Source: Desulfoferrobacter suflitae
Lineage (GTDB): Bacteria > Desulfobacterota > Syntrophobacteria > Syntrophobacterales > Syntrophobacteraceae
DNA length: 64,000 bases
Direction: 5' to 3'
NCBI RefSeq assembly: GCF_022603395.1
Contig: NZ_JAIBKA010000013.1
Coordinates: 96,399-160,398, forward strand
The position numbers and the translations under genes were made by a program. The notes beneath the pieces are model-generated. The model was given only the letters and a program-made list of their open reading frames with translations, searched no databases and was not told the DNA's origin. Positions 34,690 to 41,964 of this stretch are shown here, piece by piece. Position 1 is the first letter of the stretch; each line of letters opens with the position of its first letter.

Positions 34690-35098
34690 AATTTTCGTTG
34701 ACACCAACGTCTTGATCTATGCTCACGACCGGGATGCCGGACGCAAACACGATGTGGCTGCGGCGCTGCTGGAAGCACTATGGAAGGAAGAAGCGGGAGC
34801 CATCAGCACTCAGGTGCTTCAGGAATTCTAGGTGAACGTTACCCACAAGATTCCCAATCCTCTCTCCCCATCACAGGCGCGCGGTATCATTGAACCGTAT
34901 AGTGCGTGGCATCTGGAGGTCAATGACTTCGCGTCCGTCCTGATGGCTTCGGAGCTTGAGGAGCGCCATCGGTTGTCATTTTGGGATGCGATGATTGTTG
35001 CGGCGGCCTGCCGGGCGAAGGCTTACAAGATCATAACGGAGGACCTGAACCATGGCCAAAACATCGACGGAGTGCTGGTGGAAAACCCGTTTCTTTAA
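34679..35098 (+). pseudogene. vapC: PIN-domain toxin (VapC) with in-frame amber codon
   Basis: The frame starts at ATG 34679, inside the antitoxin's last codons, and reads RIFVDTNVLIYAHDRDAG with the first PIN aspartate. At codon 51 (34829-34831) TAG interrupts QVLQEF-VNVTHKI. The same frame then continues without another stop to 35098, including SFWDAMIVAAA with later PIN acids. One base change from TAC or TAT (tyrosine) explains it. The toxin is therefore probably dead by one point mutation. The part after the stop could restart at GTG 34832. Confidence 0.85.
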
Positions 35099-35500
35099 GT
35101 GCGCAAGAGGATAGTGCACTTGTTGGAATTCGTGGATTGTGAAAGGGATATGTTGTGCAAACATCAAAAAGTCTCTGTCGGTTGTGAGAATCGAAAATTC
35201 TGTCCATAACGCAATTGCGCAAATCAAGAAATCGGTGTTCGAGCCTTGAATTCCCTTTCTACGGCAAGTATTAAAAAGCCTTGCGGCAGAGACATAGTCT
35301 TCCGTGCTGATTGGCAGATCGGAGAAGGCGTCAAGATGGCTTTTCAGTAATTTGAACTGTTTCCCTTGGCGAATCGGCCCGATCATTTGGACGCGACGCT
35401 CCTCTATCAGAATTCTAAGCTCTTGGACGGCCGCGCAATGATCTGGACTCTGACGACGCGACGCCGGAGACCAAACACAAGTGTCAACGATTACCATCAC
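34976..35500 (-). CDS. vapC: PIN-domain ribonuclease toxin (VapC)
   Basis: VapC toxins cut tRNA or rRNA in the cytoplasm and are held by VapB. The N-terminus VIVDTCVWS carries the first aspartate, and later SNTDFLICAIAL and LTTDRDFLMFAQ carry the other PIN acids. The start GTG 35500 makes a GTGA overlap with the vapB stop (ATG 35497 is also possible). The protein has 174 residues, about 40 longer than usual. The tail after HYPLAHLKK reads antisense through the broken PIN toxin on the other strand, so the natural stop seems to have been lost by rearrangement. Confidence 0.85.
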   Translation of the reverse strand: MMVIVDTCVWSPASRRQSPDHCAAVQELRILIEERRVQMIGPIRQGKQFKLLKSHLDAFSDLPISTEDYVSAARLFNTCRRKGIQGSNTDFLICAIALWTEFSILTTDRDFLMFAQHIPFTIHEFQQVHYPLAHLKKRVFHQHSVDVLAMVQVLRYDLVSLRPAGRRNNHRIPK

Positions 35501-35697
35501 GTCCGCCGTCTCTGTTCCTTGTAGTCATAATCAGGATCATACTCGACCTTGCCAAACATGGAAAAAATTCCAGTTTGCTCCAGATGCTTTATATAATCGA
35601 TCAGGGCTTGCCTCACCGCCGCTTTCTTGGACTTATGTCCTCCAAGTGTAACGGCTTTTGCAGCAAGATCATCGTCAACTGTAAGGTTTGTCGGCAT
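35497..35697 (-). CDS. vapB: VapB-type antitoxin
   Basis: A 66-residue protein of the short VapB type: PTNLTVDDDLAAKAVTLGGH, then KSKKAAVRQALIDYI, a short ribbon-helix-helix. The C-terminal tail (YDPDYDYKEQRRRT) would fill the PIN active site. It precedes the VapC toxin with a four-base overlap. CGGAGG lies seven bases before the ATG. Confidence 0.85.
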   Translation of the reverse strand: MPTNLTVDDDLAAKAVTLGGHKSKKAAVRQALIDYIKHLEQTGIFSMFGKVEYDPDYDYKEQRRRT

Positions 35698-35729
35698 TTC
35701 CTCCGCCTCCTCTCAGTTCAGTGATTCTT

Positions 35730-36020
35730 CTTTTTGTAACCGCCAAGTCCCCAAGGCGCCAAGAGATATTCTACCGAGTTCTCTGAAAGAGGAAAAACCA
35801 TCTCACAGAGACCACTGAGAACACAGAGTATAGGGTTTTCTCTCTGGTATTTGCTGCTTTTTTGCCGCCGGCCCTTAGCCCGCAAGTCGCTGGAAAGCTG
35901 GACCTATTCAGCAAATTCGCGTCTGCACCACTTCTATTGGTCGCATTTTATGCGCCATAACCCATCCGCTTCCTGCACCCTCAGCGTCTCCGCGTCTTGG
36001 CGGTTCATTTTCTTTGCTGC
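35730..36020. repeat. Class A and class B repeats; no gene
   Basis: TAACCGCCAAGTCCCCAAGG at 35738-35757 and CGTCTTGGCGGTTCATT near 35993-36009 are the outer arms of a class A element. Class B arms (CTCTGAAAGAGGAAAAACCA, TCTCACAGAGACCACTGAGA) lie between at 35780-35824. The whole may be a class A hairpin into which a class B unit was set. Confidence 0.65.
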
Positions 36021-36036
36021 TCTTCCGTTCTTTCTT

Positions 36037-36393
36037 CTAAACCAGGTCAAAGACGATTTTTAGAGCTTCGTCCATGTCTTTTAGTTCTTCAGGCGACAAC
36101 TGCCCCCGGATTTTAACCAGTCGATGACGGTGATCAATAGGACGTGTTTGCAGGCAGTCAGCTATGGACTTCTTGGACAAACCGTTTTCAGCAGACGGAT
36201 GAACTTCAATATTTGTCTTGATGCGAGCCTTCTTGGCACTCCAGTCGGTGATCGGCACGACTTGAATAACCGGTACACGCTCATTATAAACGTTATTGGT
36301 AACTACGACACAAGGTCTGATTTTGCCCGTTTCCGAACCCAGGATGGGGTCCAGGTTCACATCTATAATCATGCCTCTAACCAGGCGCGTCAT
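36037..36393 (-). CDS. MazF/PemK-type endoribonuclease toxin (module 1)
   Basis: A 118-residue MazF-fold protein: RLVRGMIIDVNLDPILGSET, GKIRPCVVVTNNVYN (the R-P-V-V core), VVPITDW, and LSKKSIADCLQTRPIDHRHR with the basic RNA-binding part. It ends in a helix EELKDMDEALKIVFDLV. ATG 36393 overlaps the antitoxin stop as ATGA; an upstream ATG at 36402 is also open. It would cut mRNA in the cytoplasm unless bound by its antitoxin. Confidence 0.87.
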   Translation of the reverse strand: MTRLVRGMIIDVNLDPILGSETGKIRPCVVVTNNVYNERVPVIQVVPITDWSAKKARIKTNIEVHPSAENGLSKKSIADCLQTRPIDHRHRLVKIRGQLSPEELKDMDEALKIVFDLV

Positions 36394-36623
36394 TCGGGCC
36401 ATCCAGCAAGTGCTGCTGCAGTCAATTCCCTCACGTTTCGGTCTTCAGCATAAACCTCAGCATACAAGTCAGCCGATCGTCTCAAGGATTCAGATTCCAG
36501 CTGTTTCTTGAAATGCTCGATGGCTTCACGCAACATTGAACTTTTGTCTTTAAACCCGTAGGCTCTGTATGTGTTCAGGAAGTCAGCCTGTTTTTCATCG
36601 ATACTGAATTTAGATTGGACCAT
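36390..36623 (-). CDS. Ribbon-helix-helix antitoxin of MazEF-like module 1
   Basis: A 77-residue protein: QSKFSIDEKQADFLNTYRAY, FKDKSSMLREAIEHFKKQL, then an acidic tail (YAEVYAEDRNVRELTAAALA). The layout fits the RHH class of MazE-like antitoxins. It overlaps the toxin gene by four bases. GGAGGCCC lies upstream of the ATG. Confidence 0.82.
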   Translation of the reverse strand: MVQSKFSIDEKQADFLNTYRAYGFKDKSSMLREAIEHFKKQLESESLRRSADLYAEVYAEDRNVRELTAAALAGWPE

Positions 36624-36741
36624 GGTGGGCCTCCTTGCAGACTATATTTAAGGTCTAATTATGCGACCCTATTCTAGCCCCTAAAGAGCGATCGGTCAAT
36701 ACTGCCCGCTTGACAACCAGCAATTCTCATTTTGAACATCT

Positions 36742-37055
36742 TCAATGCTCGACCACTACGACAATGTGCTTTCCGTTTCGGATGGTATCATACCACCTGG
36801 AAAATAAGCGAGATACTTCACATCGAGCAGTGCGACGAATTGATCAGGTGCTGCGAGGGTCTCAATCAATTGGGTGCGATGTGCAGGTAACAAGTCGGGA
36901 TGATTCCGGGCAATATGAAATTCTCGCTCTTGGATCATTGTTCGGGAAGCCCAGTCACACGTATCCGGCCAGACCGGATCACCACAAAACGACCTGCGAG
37001 CCTCTCGGTTGCCTGCTCGACGAAATCGGTTATTGTTTGCGGCCATTCCTATCAC
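36742..37055 (-). pseudogene. Frameshifted small nuclease/toxin-like gene (family uncertain)
   Basis: The - strand frame reads DPVWPDTCDWASRTM, EREFHIARNHPDLLPAHRTQ and LIETLAAPDQF. This is a pattern I associate with small PBECR-like putative nucleases. After YLAYFPGG the frame hits TAG. A neighbouring frame resumes with YDTIRNGKHIVVVVEH and then stops at 36742. The expected strand after VVVVE and a following helix are missing. It is a broken gene; the assignment is tentative. Confidence 0.5.
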
Positions 37056-37230
37056 GTCCTCGTCCGCAATCCCTGGGCGACACTCTTTTACCTCTGGATT
37101 AAAGTACTTTTCAGAAACTCGTGCTTTTTGTGGTGGTGGAAAATCCGAGTTTCATGGCGCGCCGATAAAGCTGTTCGGGTATTTCCGTGGTCACCGTCTT
37201 TGTCTTAGTAGTTCAATCCTGCATTCGAAA

Positions 37231-37300
37231 TTCTGCTGTTCAGTATTCTGCTGTTCAGTATTCTGCTGTTCAGTATTCTGCTGTTCAGTATTCTGCTGTT
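37231..37300. repeat. 15-bp tandem repeat, 4.7 copies
   Basis: Unit TTCTGCTGTTCAGTA repeats four times exactly and ends with 10 further matching bases. It lies in a gene-free gap between the broken nuclease-like gene and the dinJ-like gene. It happens to give an NTEQQ-repeat frame on the - strand, which I do not regard as a gene. Confidence 0.95.
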
Positions 37301-37454
37301 CTACGGTTCTCTTTTTCCGCCCCATGCCATCTCCCCCTTTGCCTGACAAACCTGCCAACGTCCCCCATTTTCTCACAATTGTGCCTTCTTGGAGTTGACC
37401 CCCCTCCGTGATAGCATATAATAGGCTATAAGAACCTTATGAGTGGAGGAACCT

Positions 37455-37718
37455 ATGGGAACCAGAAAAACAGCGACAGCGAGGGCACTGATAGATCCTG
37501 AGGTAAAGGAGAAGGCAGAGAGCATACTCAAAGAACTGGGATTGTCGGTCTCGAATTCAATTGAGTTGTTTTACCGGCAGGTTGTTGCTCAACGAGGGCT
37601 TCCTTTTGATCTTCAGGTGCCTAACGAAATAACGATGAAGGCCATCAGAAATTCAAGGGCGGGTCGGGGGAAGAGATTCACAACTGCAGATGACCTTTAC
37701 AAGGATCTCGGGATTTGA
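37455..37718 (+). CDS. dinJ: RelB/DinJ-family antitoxin
   Basis: An 87-residue antitoxin: ATARALIDPEVKEKAESILK, ELGLSVSNSIELFYRQVVAQ and GLPFDLQVPNE. This is the RHH plus toxin-wrapping layout of DinJ. ATG 37455 has GTGGAGG five bases upstream. The toxin gene starts four bases after its stop, so the pair is one operon. Both reading frames are whole. Confidence 0.9.
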   Translation: MGTRKTATARALIDPEVKEKAESILKELGLSVSNSIELFYRQVVAQRGLPFDLQVPNEITMKAIRNSRAGRGKRFTTADDLYKDLGI

Positions 37719-37722
37719 TCAT

Positions 37723-37992
37723 ATGCGCTCCATAAGGCGTGATATCCAATTCAAGAGGGATGTCAAGCTCTTGATCAAACGCGGCAAAGACATGGGCAAG
37801 CTGAAGGAGATCATTGATTGCCTTGTGAAGGGCGGGAAGTTGCCGGCGCGGAGCAGAGATCATCAACTCAAGGGGACCCTCAAAGACTGCAGGGAATGCC
37901 ATATCGAGGCGGACTGGCTACTCATCTATCGTATCGAAGGAAGTGAATTATGCCTGGTCCGCACGGGTTCTCATTCAGACCTGTTTGGATAG
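37723..37992 (+). CDS. yafQ: YafQ-family mRNA interferase toxin
   Basis: An 89-residue RelE-superfamily toxin. It contains FKRDVKLLIKRGKDM, LPARSRDHQLKGTLKDCREC, HIEADWLLIYRIEGSEL and TGSHSDLFG. The histidines and aspartate of the YafQ site (DHQLKG, CHIEADW, GSHSDLF) are all present, so the enzyme appears competent. YafQ cleaves mRNA on the ribosome. This is one of the clearly intact toxin-antitoxin pairs of the zone. Confidence 0.9.
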   Translation: MRSIRRDIQFKRDVKLLIKRGKDMGKLKEIIDCLVKGGKLPARSRDHQLKGTLKDCRECHIEADWLLIYRIEGSELCLVRTGSHSDLFG

Positions 37993-38134
37993 GGAAACTT
38001 CTCGTGCTTGACGATTGAAGATTCACTGTTGGCGGGGTTGCCAATTTTGACCCCAAAAAGTGAATAACGGACCTTGTAATTTTAATTACTTGCGAGGATG
38101 GGCAGCAGAACTATTCGAGTAACTCAATCGGTAA

Positions 38135-39437
38135 GTGCGTGTCACAAAATAACATTTACAGTTTATGCGGATTGTGGGCGTATAGCATAGTTCCACTCGC
38201 CATGGAATTCGTCACGGACGATGTTGACCTGGCGCAACTCCTTGTCCGAAACCTTAATTCCTTTGGGATACTTATTGGTATCGAGCTCGCACTTGACTGT
38301 CAGGCCTGTGCGGGTCTTCGTTGAAGCAATGAGGTTGACGATCACTTCATGACTCACAAGAGGTTTACCCCGCCAATTCTGACTGATGAAGGAAAAGAGT
38401 CGATGCTCGATCTTGTTCCACTTGCTGGTGCCCGGTGGGAAATGGCAAACCGATATGACAAGACCAGTTTCGTTGGCGAACTTCTGCAACTCGATCTTCC
38501 AGAGTCGAACTCTCGCCCCGTTGCTGCCGCCACCATCAGCGGTAATCAGAAGGCGAGCCGCCTTCGGATAAGCTTCCCGTCCCATGGTAATCCACCACTT
38601 GCGGATGCTTTCCACGGCAAACGTTGCAGTGTCATGGTCGGTTCCGACATTGACCCATCCGGTATTGCGGGTCTGGTCGTAAATCCCGTAGGGGGCCACT
38701 TTTCCAAGTTCGGGGATCTCAAAATCGTAGACGCGGACTTTTTCCGGGTTGCCCTTTGGTCGGAGCTCCCGTCCACCGTTCTTGAAGTCACCCACACGTT
38801 CCTTCTTTTTTGTGTCCACCGAAATAACAGGCTGGTTACAAGACTGAAACTCCTTGACCTTCCCGTGAATGTGCTCAAACTGGGCATTCCGGTCCGGATG
38901 CGTGCCTCCCTCAGCGGTCTTTCGGTTCGCCTGCAGACTATAGTCCATCGCGTGAAGGAGCTCGGCAACCATCCGGTGACTGGTCTTATGTCCCATTTTC
39001 TTCAATTCATCGGAAAGATTACGCACACTCTTAGCCGTCCATCGCAATGGCGATTCGGGATCTCCTCTTGTGACGGGTTCAATGAGTCCTTCCAAGTCAC
39101 TTCGAAGTGTCTCGTCAACTTCGATGGTACGCTTTCGTCCTCCGCCTTTCTTGCGCACACGCACCGCAGAGGACTTCGCAGAAGCCTCCTTTGTCGTTTC
39201 ATCAAGAAGCTCTTTGCACCCCATAGTGATCGTTGGCCGCGAGATCCCTGTCGCTTGAGACGTCACGGAGATGCCTCCACGGCCAAGAACCAGCGCCTCG
39301 GCAGCCACGTAGAGTCGCAGCTGCCTCTCGTTGAGCAGTGGAGCCAGAAATTCAAATCGTTTTTTGATCAGTTCTTTCTCCATGACAGCAGTATATCATG
39401 GCAAGAAAGAGTGTAAAGTTTATTTCGTGACAGGCAC
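38135..39437. mobile_element. ISAzo13-type insertion sequence
   Basis: A 1303-bp element with imperfect inverted ends. The left end GTGCGTGTCACAAAATAACA and the reverse complement of the right end, GTGCCTGTCACGAAATAAAC, match at 16 of 20 positions. The flanks carry TAA on both sides (38132-38134 and 39438-39440), a likely 3-bp target duplication. It holds one uninterrupted transposase gene and looks recent and complete. Confidence 0.85.
38163..39383 (-). CDS. ISAzo13-family transposase
   Basis: A 406-residue DDE-type transposase. An N-terminal helix-turn-helix region (ISVTSQATGISRPTI) is followed by RKKGGGRKRTIEVDETL. The catalytic acids lie in VISVDTKKKERVGDF (first Asp), LLITADGGGSNGARV (second Asp) and GTSKWNKIEHRLFSFI (Glu). 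These blocks are characteristic of the ISAzo13 family. There is no frameshift, and the stop lies close to the left inverted repeat. Confidence 0.9.
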   Translation of the reverse strand: MEKELIKKRFEFLAPLLNERQLRLYVAAEALVLGRGGISVTSQATGISRPTITMGCKELLDETTKEASAKSSAVRVRKKGGGRKRTIEVDETLRSDLEGLIEPVTRGDPESPLRWTAKSVRNLSDELKKMGHKTSHRMVAELLHAMDYSLQANRKTAEGGTHPDRNAQFEHIHGKVKEFQSCNQPVISVDTKKKERVGDFKNGGRELRPKGNPEKVRVYDFEIPELGKVAPYGIYDQTRNTGWVNVGTDHDTATFAVESIRKWWITMGREAYPKAARLLITADGGGSNGARVRLWKIELQKFANETGLVISVCHFPPGTSKWNKIEHRLFSFISQNWRGKPLVSHEVIVNLIASTKTRTGLTVKCELDTNKYPKGIKVSDKELRQVNIVRDEFHGEWNYAIRPQSA

Positions 39438-39583
39438 TAAGCCACGGGTTCGACCAGTGAGACTTGCAAAGCTTTGAACGTTCCAGGAGTAGAATTCTCC
39501 TCTGGTGGCTTGATGAGTTTGATTACCGGAGGAGAATCTCAAGTCTGCTCCAAATTCAAGGACGGCGTTTCTGTGGGGTCCGG

Positions 39584-39999
39584 TCAGCGAGCTGCCGCGT
39601 CCAAGATCGCCTTGAACTGTTCCATAGAATCGACGGTGGCACCCTTCTTAAGGAGTAGTTTGAGCGTCTGCAACTCCTCGATCTTTTCAACCTCACTGAC
39701 AATCGATTGCGGGACGACTTCGAAGCGGACTTCGAGAATATCAAGAATGTTTTCCCGAGCCTCTTGGAGCTTTCCTTGCTGCAGTCCTTGCTGCAGTCCT
39801 TGCTGCAGTCCTTGCTGCAACCCTTCTTGCAACCCTTCTTGCTTGATCAAATCATAGGCGGCAGACTCGACCATAATATCCCTCCTGCGGGAAAGAATTT
39901 GACGGGGAAGGTCAGTCGAAACCAGCCCCGAGAAAACGTGACAGGATCTCTTCTCGGCATTTCTCCAGCAAGACTTTAGCCGCAATGTCGTAATGCATC
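39584..39999 (-). pseudogene. Rpn-family recombination-promoting nuclease, internally deleted
   Basis: The 5' part reads MHYDIAAKVLLEKCREEILSR and stops at TGA. The 3' part resumes with LPRQILSRRRDIMVESAAYD, then a run of GLQQG repeats (12-bp DNA units, 39776-39841), and ends KLLLKKGATVDSMEQFKAIL. The catalytic middle of the PD-(D/E)XK nuclease is gone. The 3' part could start at ATG 39874 (97 residues), but it would lack the nuclease core. Confidence 0.75.
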
Positions 40000-40041
40000 C
40001 AGTGGACCTTCCCTTCCCCGTTCCCTGTTTTGCACACATCC

Positions 40042-40073
40042 AACCTCTTATGCGGTGCACCGCATAAGAGGTT
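40042..40073. repeat. 32-bp perfect palindrome
   Basis: AACCTCTTATGCGGTG followed by its exact reverse complement CACCGCATAAGAGGTT. It lies at the broken end of an oxidoreductase fragment and supplies that fragment's stop codon. It has no T-run on either side, so it is not an ordinary terminator. Confidence 0.95.
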
Positions 40074-40209
40074 TGCCGGCAGCCAAGGTGCTTTTCACAT
40101 ATTCAAAGTGGCTGTCATGGCGAGTGGCAATGAAAACCGTGTTGATCTCATCGTCTGCAAAAATATCGGCGGGATTGGTGGTAGAGAATTCGAAGCCAAA
40201 GCGTTCGCC
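40048..40209 (-). pseudogene. Fragment of a Gfo/Idh/MocA-type oxidoreductase
   Basis: The - strand frame reads RFGFEFSTTNPADIFADDEI then NTVFIATRHDSHFEYVKSTL and AAGKPL. This is the end of the nucleotide-binding domain of a Gfo/Idh/MocA enzyme just before the EKP motif. It matches the corresponding part of the bi-domain protein at 47915-50092 (INTVLIATRHNLHGPLVVQA) without being identical. Both sides are truncated, on the left exactly at the palindrome. Confidence 0.75.
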
Positions 40210-40239
40210 GGCTTACAAGAGATTGGAAATATTCTTCGA

Positions 40240-40527
40240 TCAGCACAATTGGGTGTTCCTGAGATCGTCATAATCGCGCTGGAGTTTCTCCAATGTCTCA
40301 TATTCACCGGCCCAGCGGATATATTCCATGTCATCACCAAGCTTTCCTTCGCTGAACTGCCGATAGAAATCTTCGCTAGCCATTCCCAATCTGTTTTCCA
40401 GTTCCTGTAACTTTGCTTTCGTCCCGGCAATACCGAATTCTATAATCCTGAGCTGGTTATCCACAGCCGCCTGGATGAGGACCTTCACATTCGTTGCAGC
40501 CTGTGGCTCGATGGTTACCCGCACCAT
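40240..40527 (-). CDS. Small uncharacterised protein, possible orphan toxin-antitoxin component
   Basis: A 95-residue protein: MVRVTIEPQAATNVKVLIQA, NQLRIIEFGIAGTKAKLQEL, FYRQFSEGKLGDDMEYIRWA and GEYETLEKLQRDYDDL. It is helical and acidic. I recall similar small proteins beside putative toxin genes, but no partner is present here: the Gfo/Idh fragment lies directly downstream. I cannot assign a family. The size and the toxin-antitoxin surroundings suggest a leftover antitoxin. Confidence 0.55.
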   Translation of the reverse strand: MVRVTIEPQAATNVKVLIQAAVDNQLRIIEFGIAGTKAKLQELENRLGMASEDFYRQFSEGKLGDDMEYIRWAGEYETLEKLQRDYDDLRNTQLC

Positions 40528-40610
40528 AATCGATATACTCCCTATTCTATGTGCTCCATCCTAAATCAATAATCATTTTTAGAACAACATGAGCTTATCT
40601 GTAAAAACAG

Positions 40611-40820
40611 GGCGAGAAAAAATGCATCTCACAGAGCCCTCAAAGGCCGCAGAGTTTATCCCAACCCACCTTGTAGGTTTTTCTCTCCCCTGCTTTCCTC
40701 GCCCTTTTCCGCTTTCCCTACCTTCCGCTCTTGTATTCTGTCCTCAGTCCTCTGTCCTCTGTTTTTTCACCACCAAGGCGCCAGGGCACCAAGTCAACAC
40801 AAAGAAAAACCAATCAACCC
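40611..40820. repeat. Class B arm, four-unit heptamer array and class A arm; no gene
   Basis: AAAAAATGCATCTCACAGAG (40617-40636) is class B. TATTCTG, TCCTCAG, TCCTCTG, TCCTCTG at 40734-40761 is a period-7 array. TTTTTTCACCACCAAGGCGCC (from 40762) with AAGTCAACACAAAGAAAAAC is a class A arm. This fills the 327-base gap upstream of the orphan protein gene. Confidence 0.75.
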
Positions 40821-40854
40821 TTAACGAACCCCTTAGCGCCTTCGTGAAGCCACA

Positions 40855-41205
40855 TTAGATCGCCAGCACTTGTCGAAGAGAATTTGTAATCAATTCCAAC
40901 TGCTGCGGCTCAACGCAACCGAGATTGCGAACAAGCCGTTCTTTGGATATGGTCAGTATCTGCTCACACTTCACAAAGGATCTGTCTTTCAGGCCATTGC
41001 GCTTGGAGGGGTCAATAGATACGTGAAATGGTACAGGTTTTCCTTTGGTGCTTAAAGTTAGCACAATCGTGTTGGGATAGCGTGGATTCAAATTAGCGGC
41101 ATCGGTTTGCACCACTACTGCCGGCCTGGTGCCGGCCTGCTCAGATCCCCGACTCGGAGACCAGTCTACCAGCCAAATCTCCCCACGACGTACCTCCTTA
41201 CTCAC
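40855..41205 (-). CDS. MazF/PemK-type endoribonuclease toxin (module 2)
   Basis: A 116-residue MazF-fold toxin: VRRGEIWLVDWSPSRGSEQA, GTRPAVVVQTDAAN, VLTLSTKGKPVPFHV and NGLKDRSFVKCEQILTISKE. The core RPAVVVQ and the KCEQI strand are intact. The GTG start at 41205 lies inside the last codons of the antitoxin, whose stop is at 41198. Its sequence differs clearly from module 1, so the two are separate acquisitions. Confidence 0.88.
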   Translation of the reverse strand: MSKEVRRGEIWLVDWSPSRGSEQAGTRPAVVVQTDAANLNPRYPNTIVLTLSTKGKPVPFHVSIDPSKRNGLKDRSFVKCEQILTISKERLVRNLGCVEPQQLELITNSLRQVLAI

Positions 41206-41443
41206 CTTTCAATACCACCTCTCTTTGGGCATCTGCAGCAAACTCGACGTTTGCTTCCTCCATATCTTCGCCAACCAGACCAAAGGCGGCAAAGAGCGTG
41301 GCGGCCTCTTGCTCAGCCAGCTTTGCGGCTACGGCCTCCTGTAAGAAGGCGGTAATACTACGGCCTTCATGTTCCGAGGCCTTCTTGACGCGTTGGTAAA
41401 AATCCGGATCGAAACGCAGCGTGAAAGCAACTTGATTTTTCAT
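41198..41443 (-). CDS. Ribbon-helix-helix antitoxin of MazEF-like module 2
   Basis: An 81-residue protein beginning KNQVAFTLRFDPDFYQRVKK, then GRSITAFLQEAVAAKLAE (RHH fold). The acidic tail LVGEDMEEANVEFAADAQRE would bind the MazF-like toxin. GAGGTGATGTC lies upstream of ATG 41443. The eight-base overlap with the toxin gene indicates coupled translation. Confidence 0.85.
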   Translation of the reverse strand: MKNQVAFTLRFDPDFYQRVKKASEHEGRSITAFLQEAVAAKLAEQEAATLFAAFGLVGEDMEEANVEFAADAQREVVLKGE

Positions 41444-41540
41444 GACATCACCTCAAGGTTGTTCGATTTTACAACCAAAAATATACATCAAACGGTGATG
41501 CAATGTCAAATTCACCCCTTGAAAAAAGAAAAGCACATCT

Positions 41541-41640
41541 GCCCCTGGCCCCTGGCCCCTGCCCCCTGCGCTATGCCCTTTGCCCTCTGCCCTCTGCCCT
41601 CTGTGAGAGAAAAAAATGCATCCCACCGAGCCCACAACAC
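41541..41640. repeat. Nine-unit heptamer array followed by class B repeat
   Basis: 41541-41603 is exactly nine units of 7: three gcccctg, then ccccctg, cgctatg, ccctttg and three ccctctg. Class B sequence GTGAGAGAAAAAAATGCATC follows directly, so the last heptamers merge into the CTCTGTGAGAGA arm. Confidence 0.9.
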
Positions 41641-41697
41641 TTGGCGTTATGCTCGGTTTTTGATTTTTTCGGCTACATAGGTGAAAAAACAAAAAAT

Positions 41698-41964
41698 ATG
41701 GACCGTAAAAAGACAGGAAAAGACATGCATGAGAGGGTATCAATAACAGTGAGAATTCCAACCGTCGACAAACGGCGTCTCGAAGCTCTGGCTGACTCTA
41801 CTGGACACACTAAAGACTCCCTTGTTGCCAAGGCGATTCAAGAGTACCTGGACAACCAGTCTTGGCAGATTGAAGAGACCAAGAGAGCCTTAGCTGAGGC
41901 GGAAACCGGGGATTTTGTTACTGACCGGGAAGTGGAGGCATTTTTTGCCGAGTGGAAAGTGTGA
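41698..41964 (+). CDS. Orphan ribbon-helix-helix antitoxin
   Basis: An 88-residue CopG/ParD-like protein: RVSITVRIPTVDKRRLEALA, HTKDSLVAKAIQEYLDN and an acidic tail ending VEAFFAEWKV. ATG 41698 or ATG 41725 may be the start. The expected toxin gene (RelE/ParE type) is missing. Directly after the TGA stop the same frame runs on into a transposase fragment, so the toxin was probably lost when that fragment joined here. Confidence 0.78.
   Translation: MDRKKTGKDMHERVSITVRIPTVDKRRLEALADSTGHTKDSLVAKAIQEYLDNQSWQIEETKRALAEAETGDFVTDREVEAFFAEWKV

Noticed and set aside
34829..34831. TAG read as pyrrolysine
   Set aside because: No pyl genes or methylamine methyltransferase in view; the position fits a mutated tyrosine codon in a PIN toxin.
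37191..37376. Open frame with NTEQQ repeats
   Set aside because: Produced only by the 15-bp tandem DNA repeat; no start signal and no protein context.
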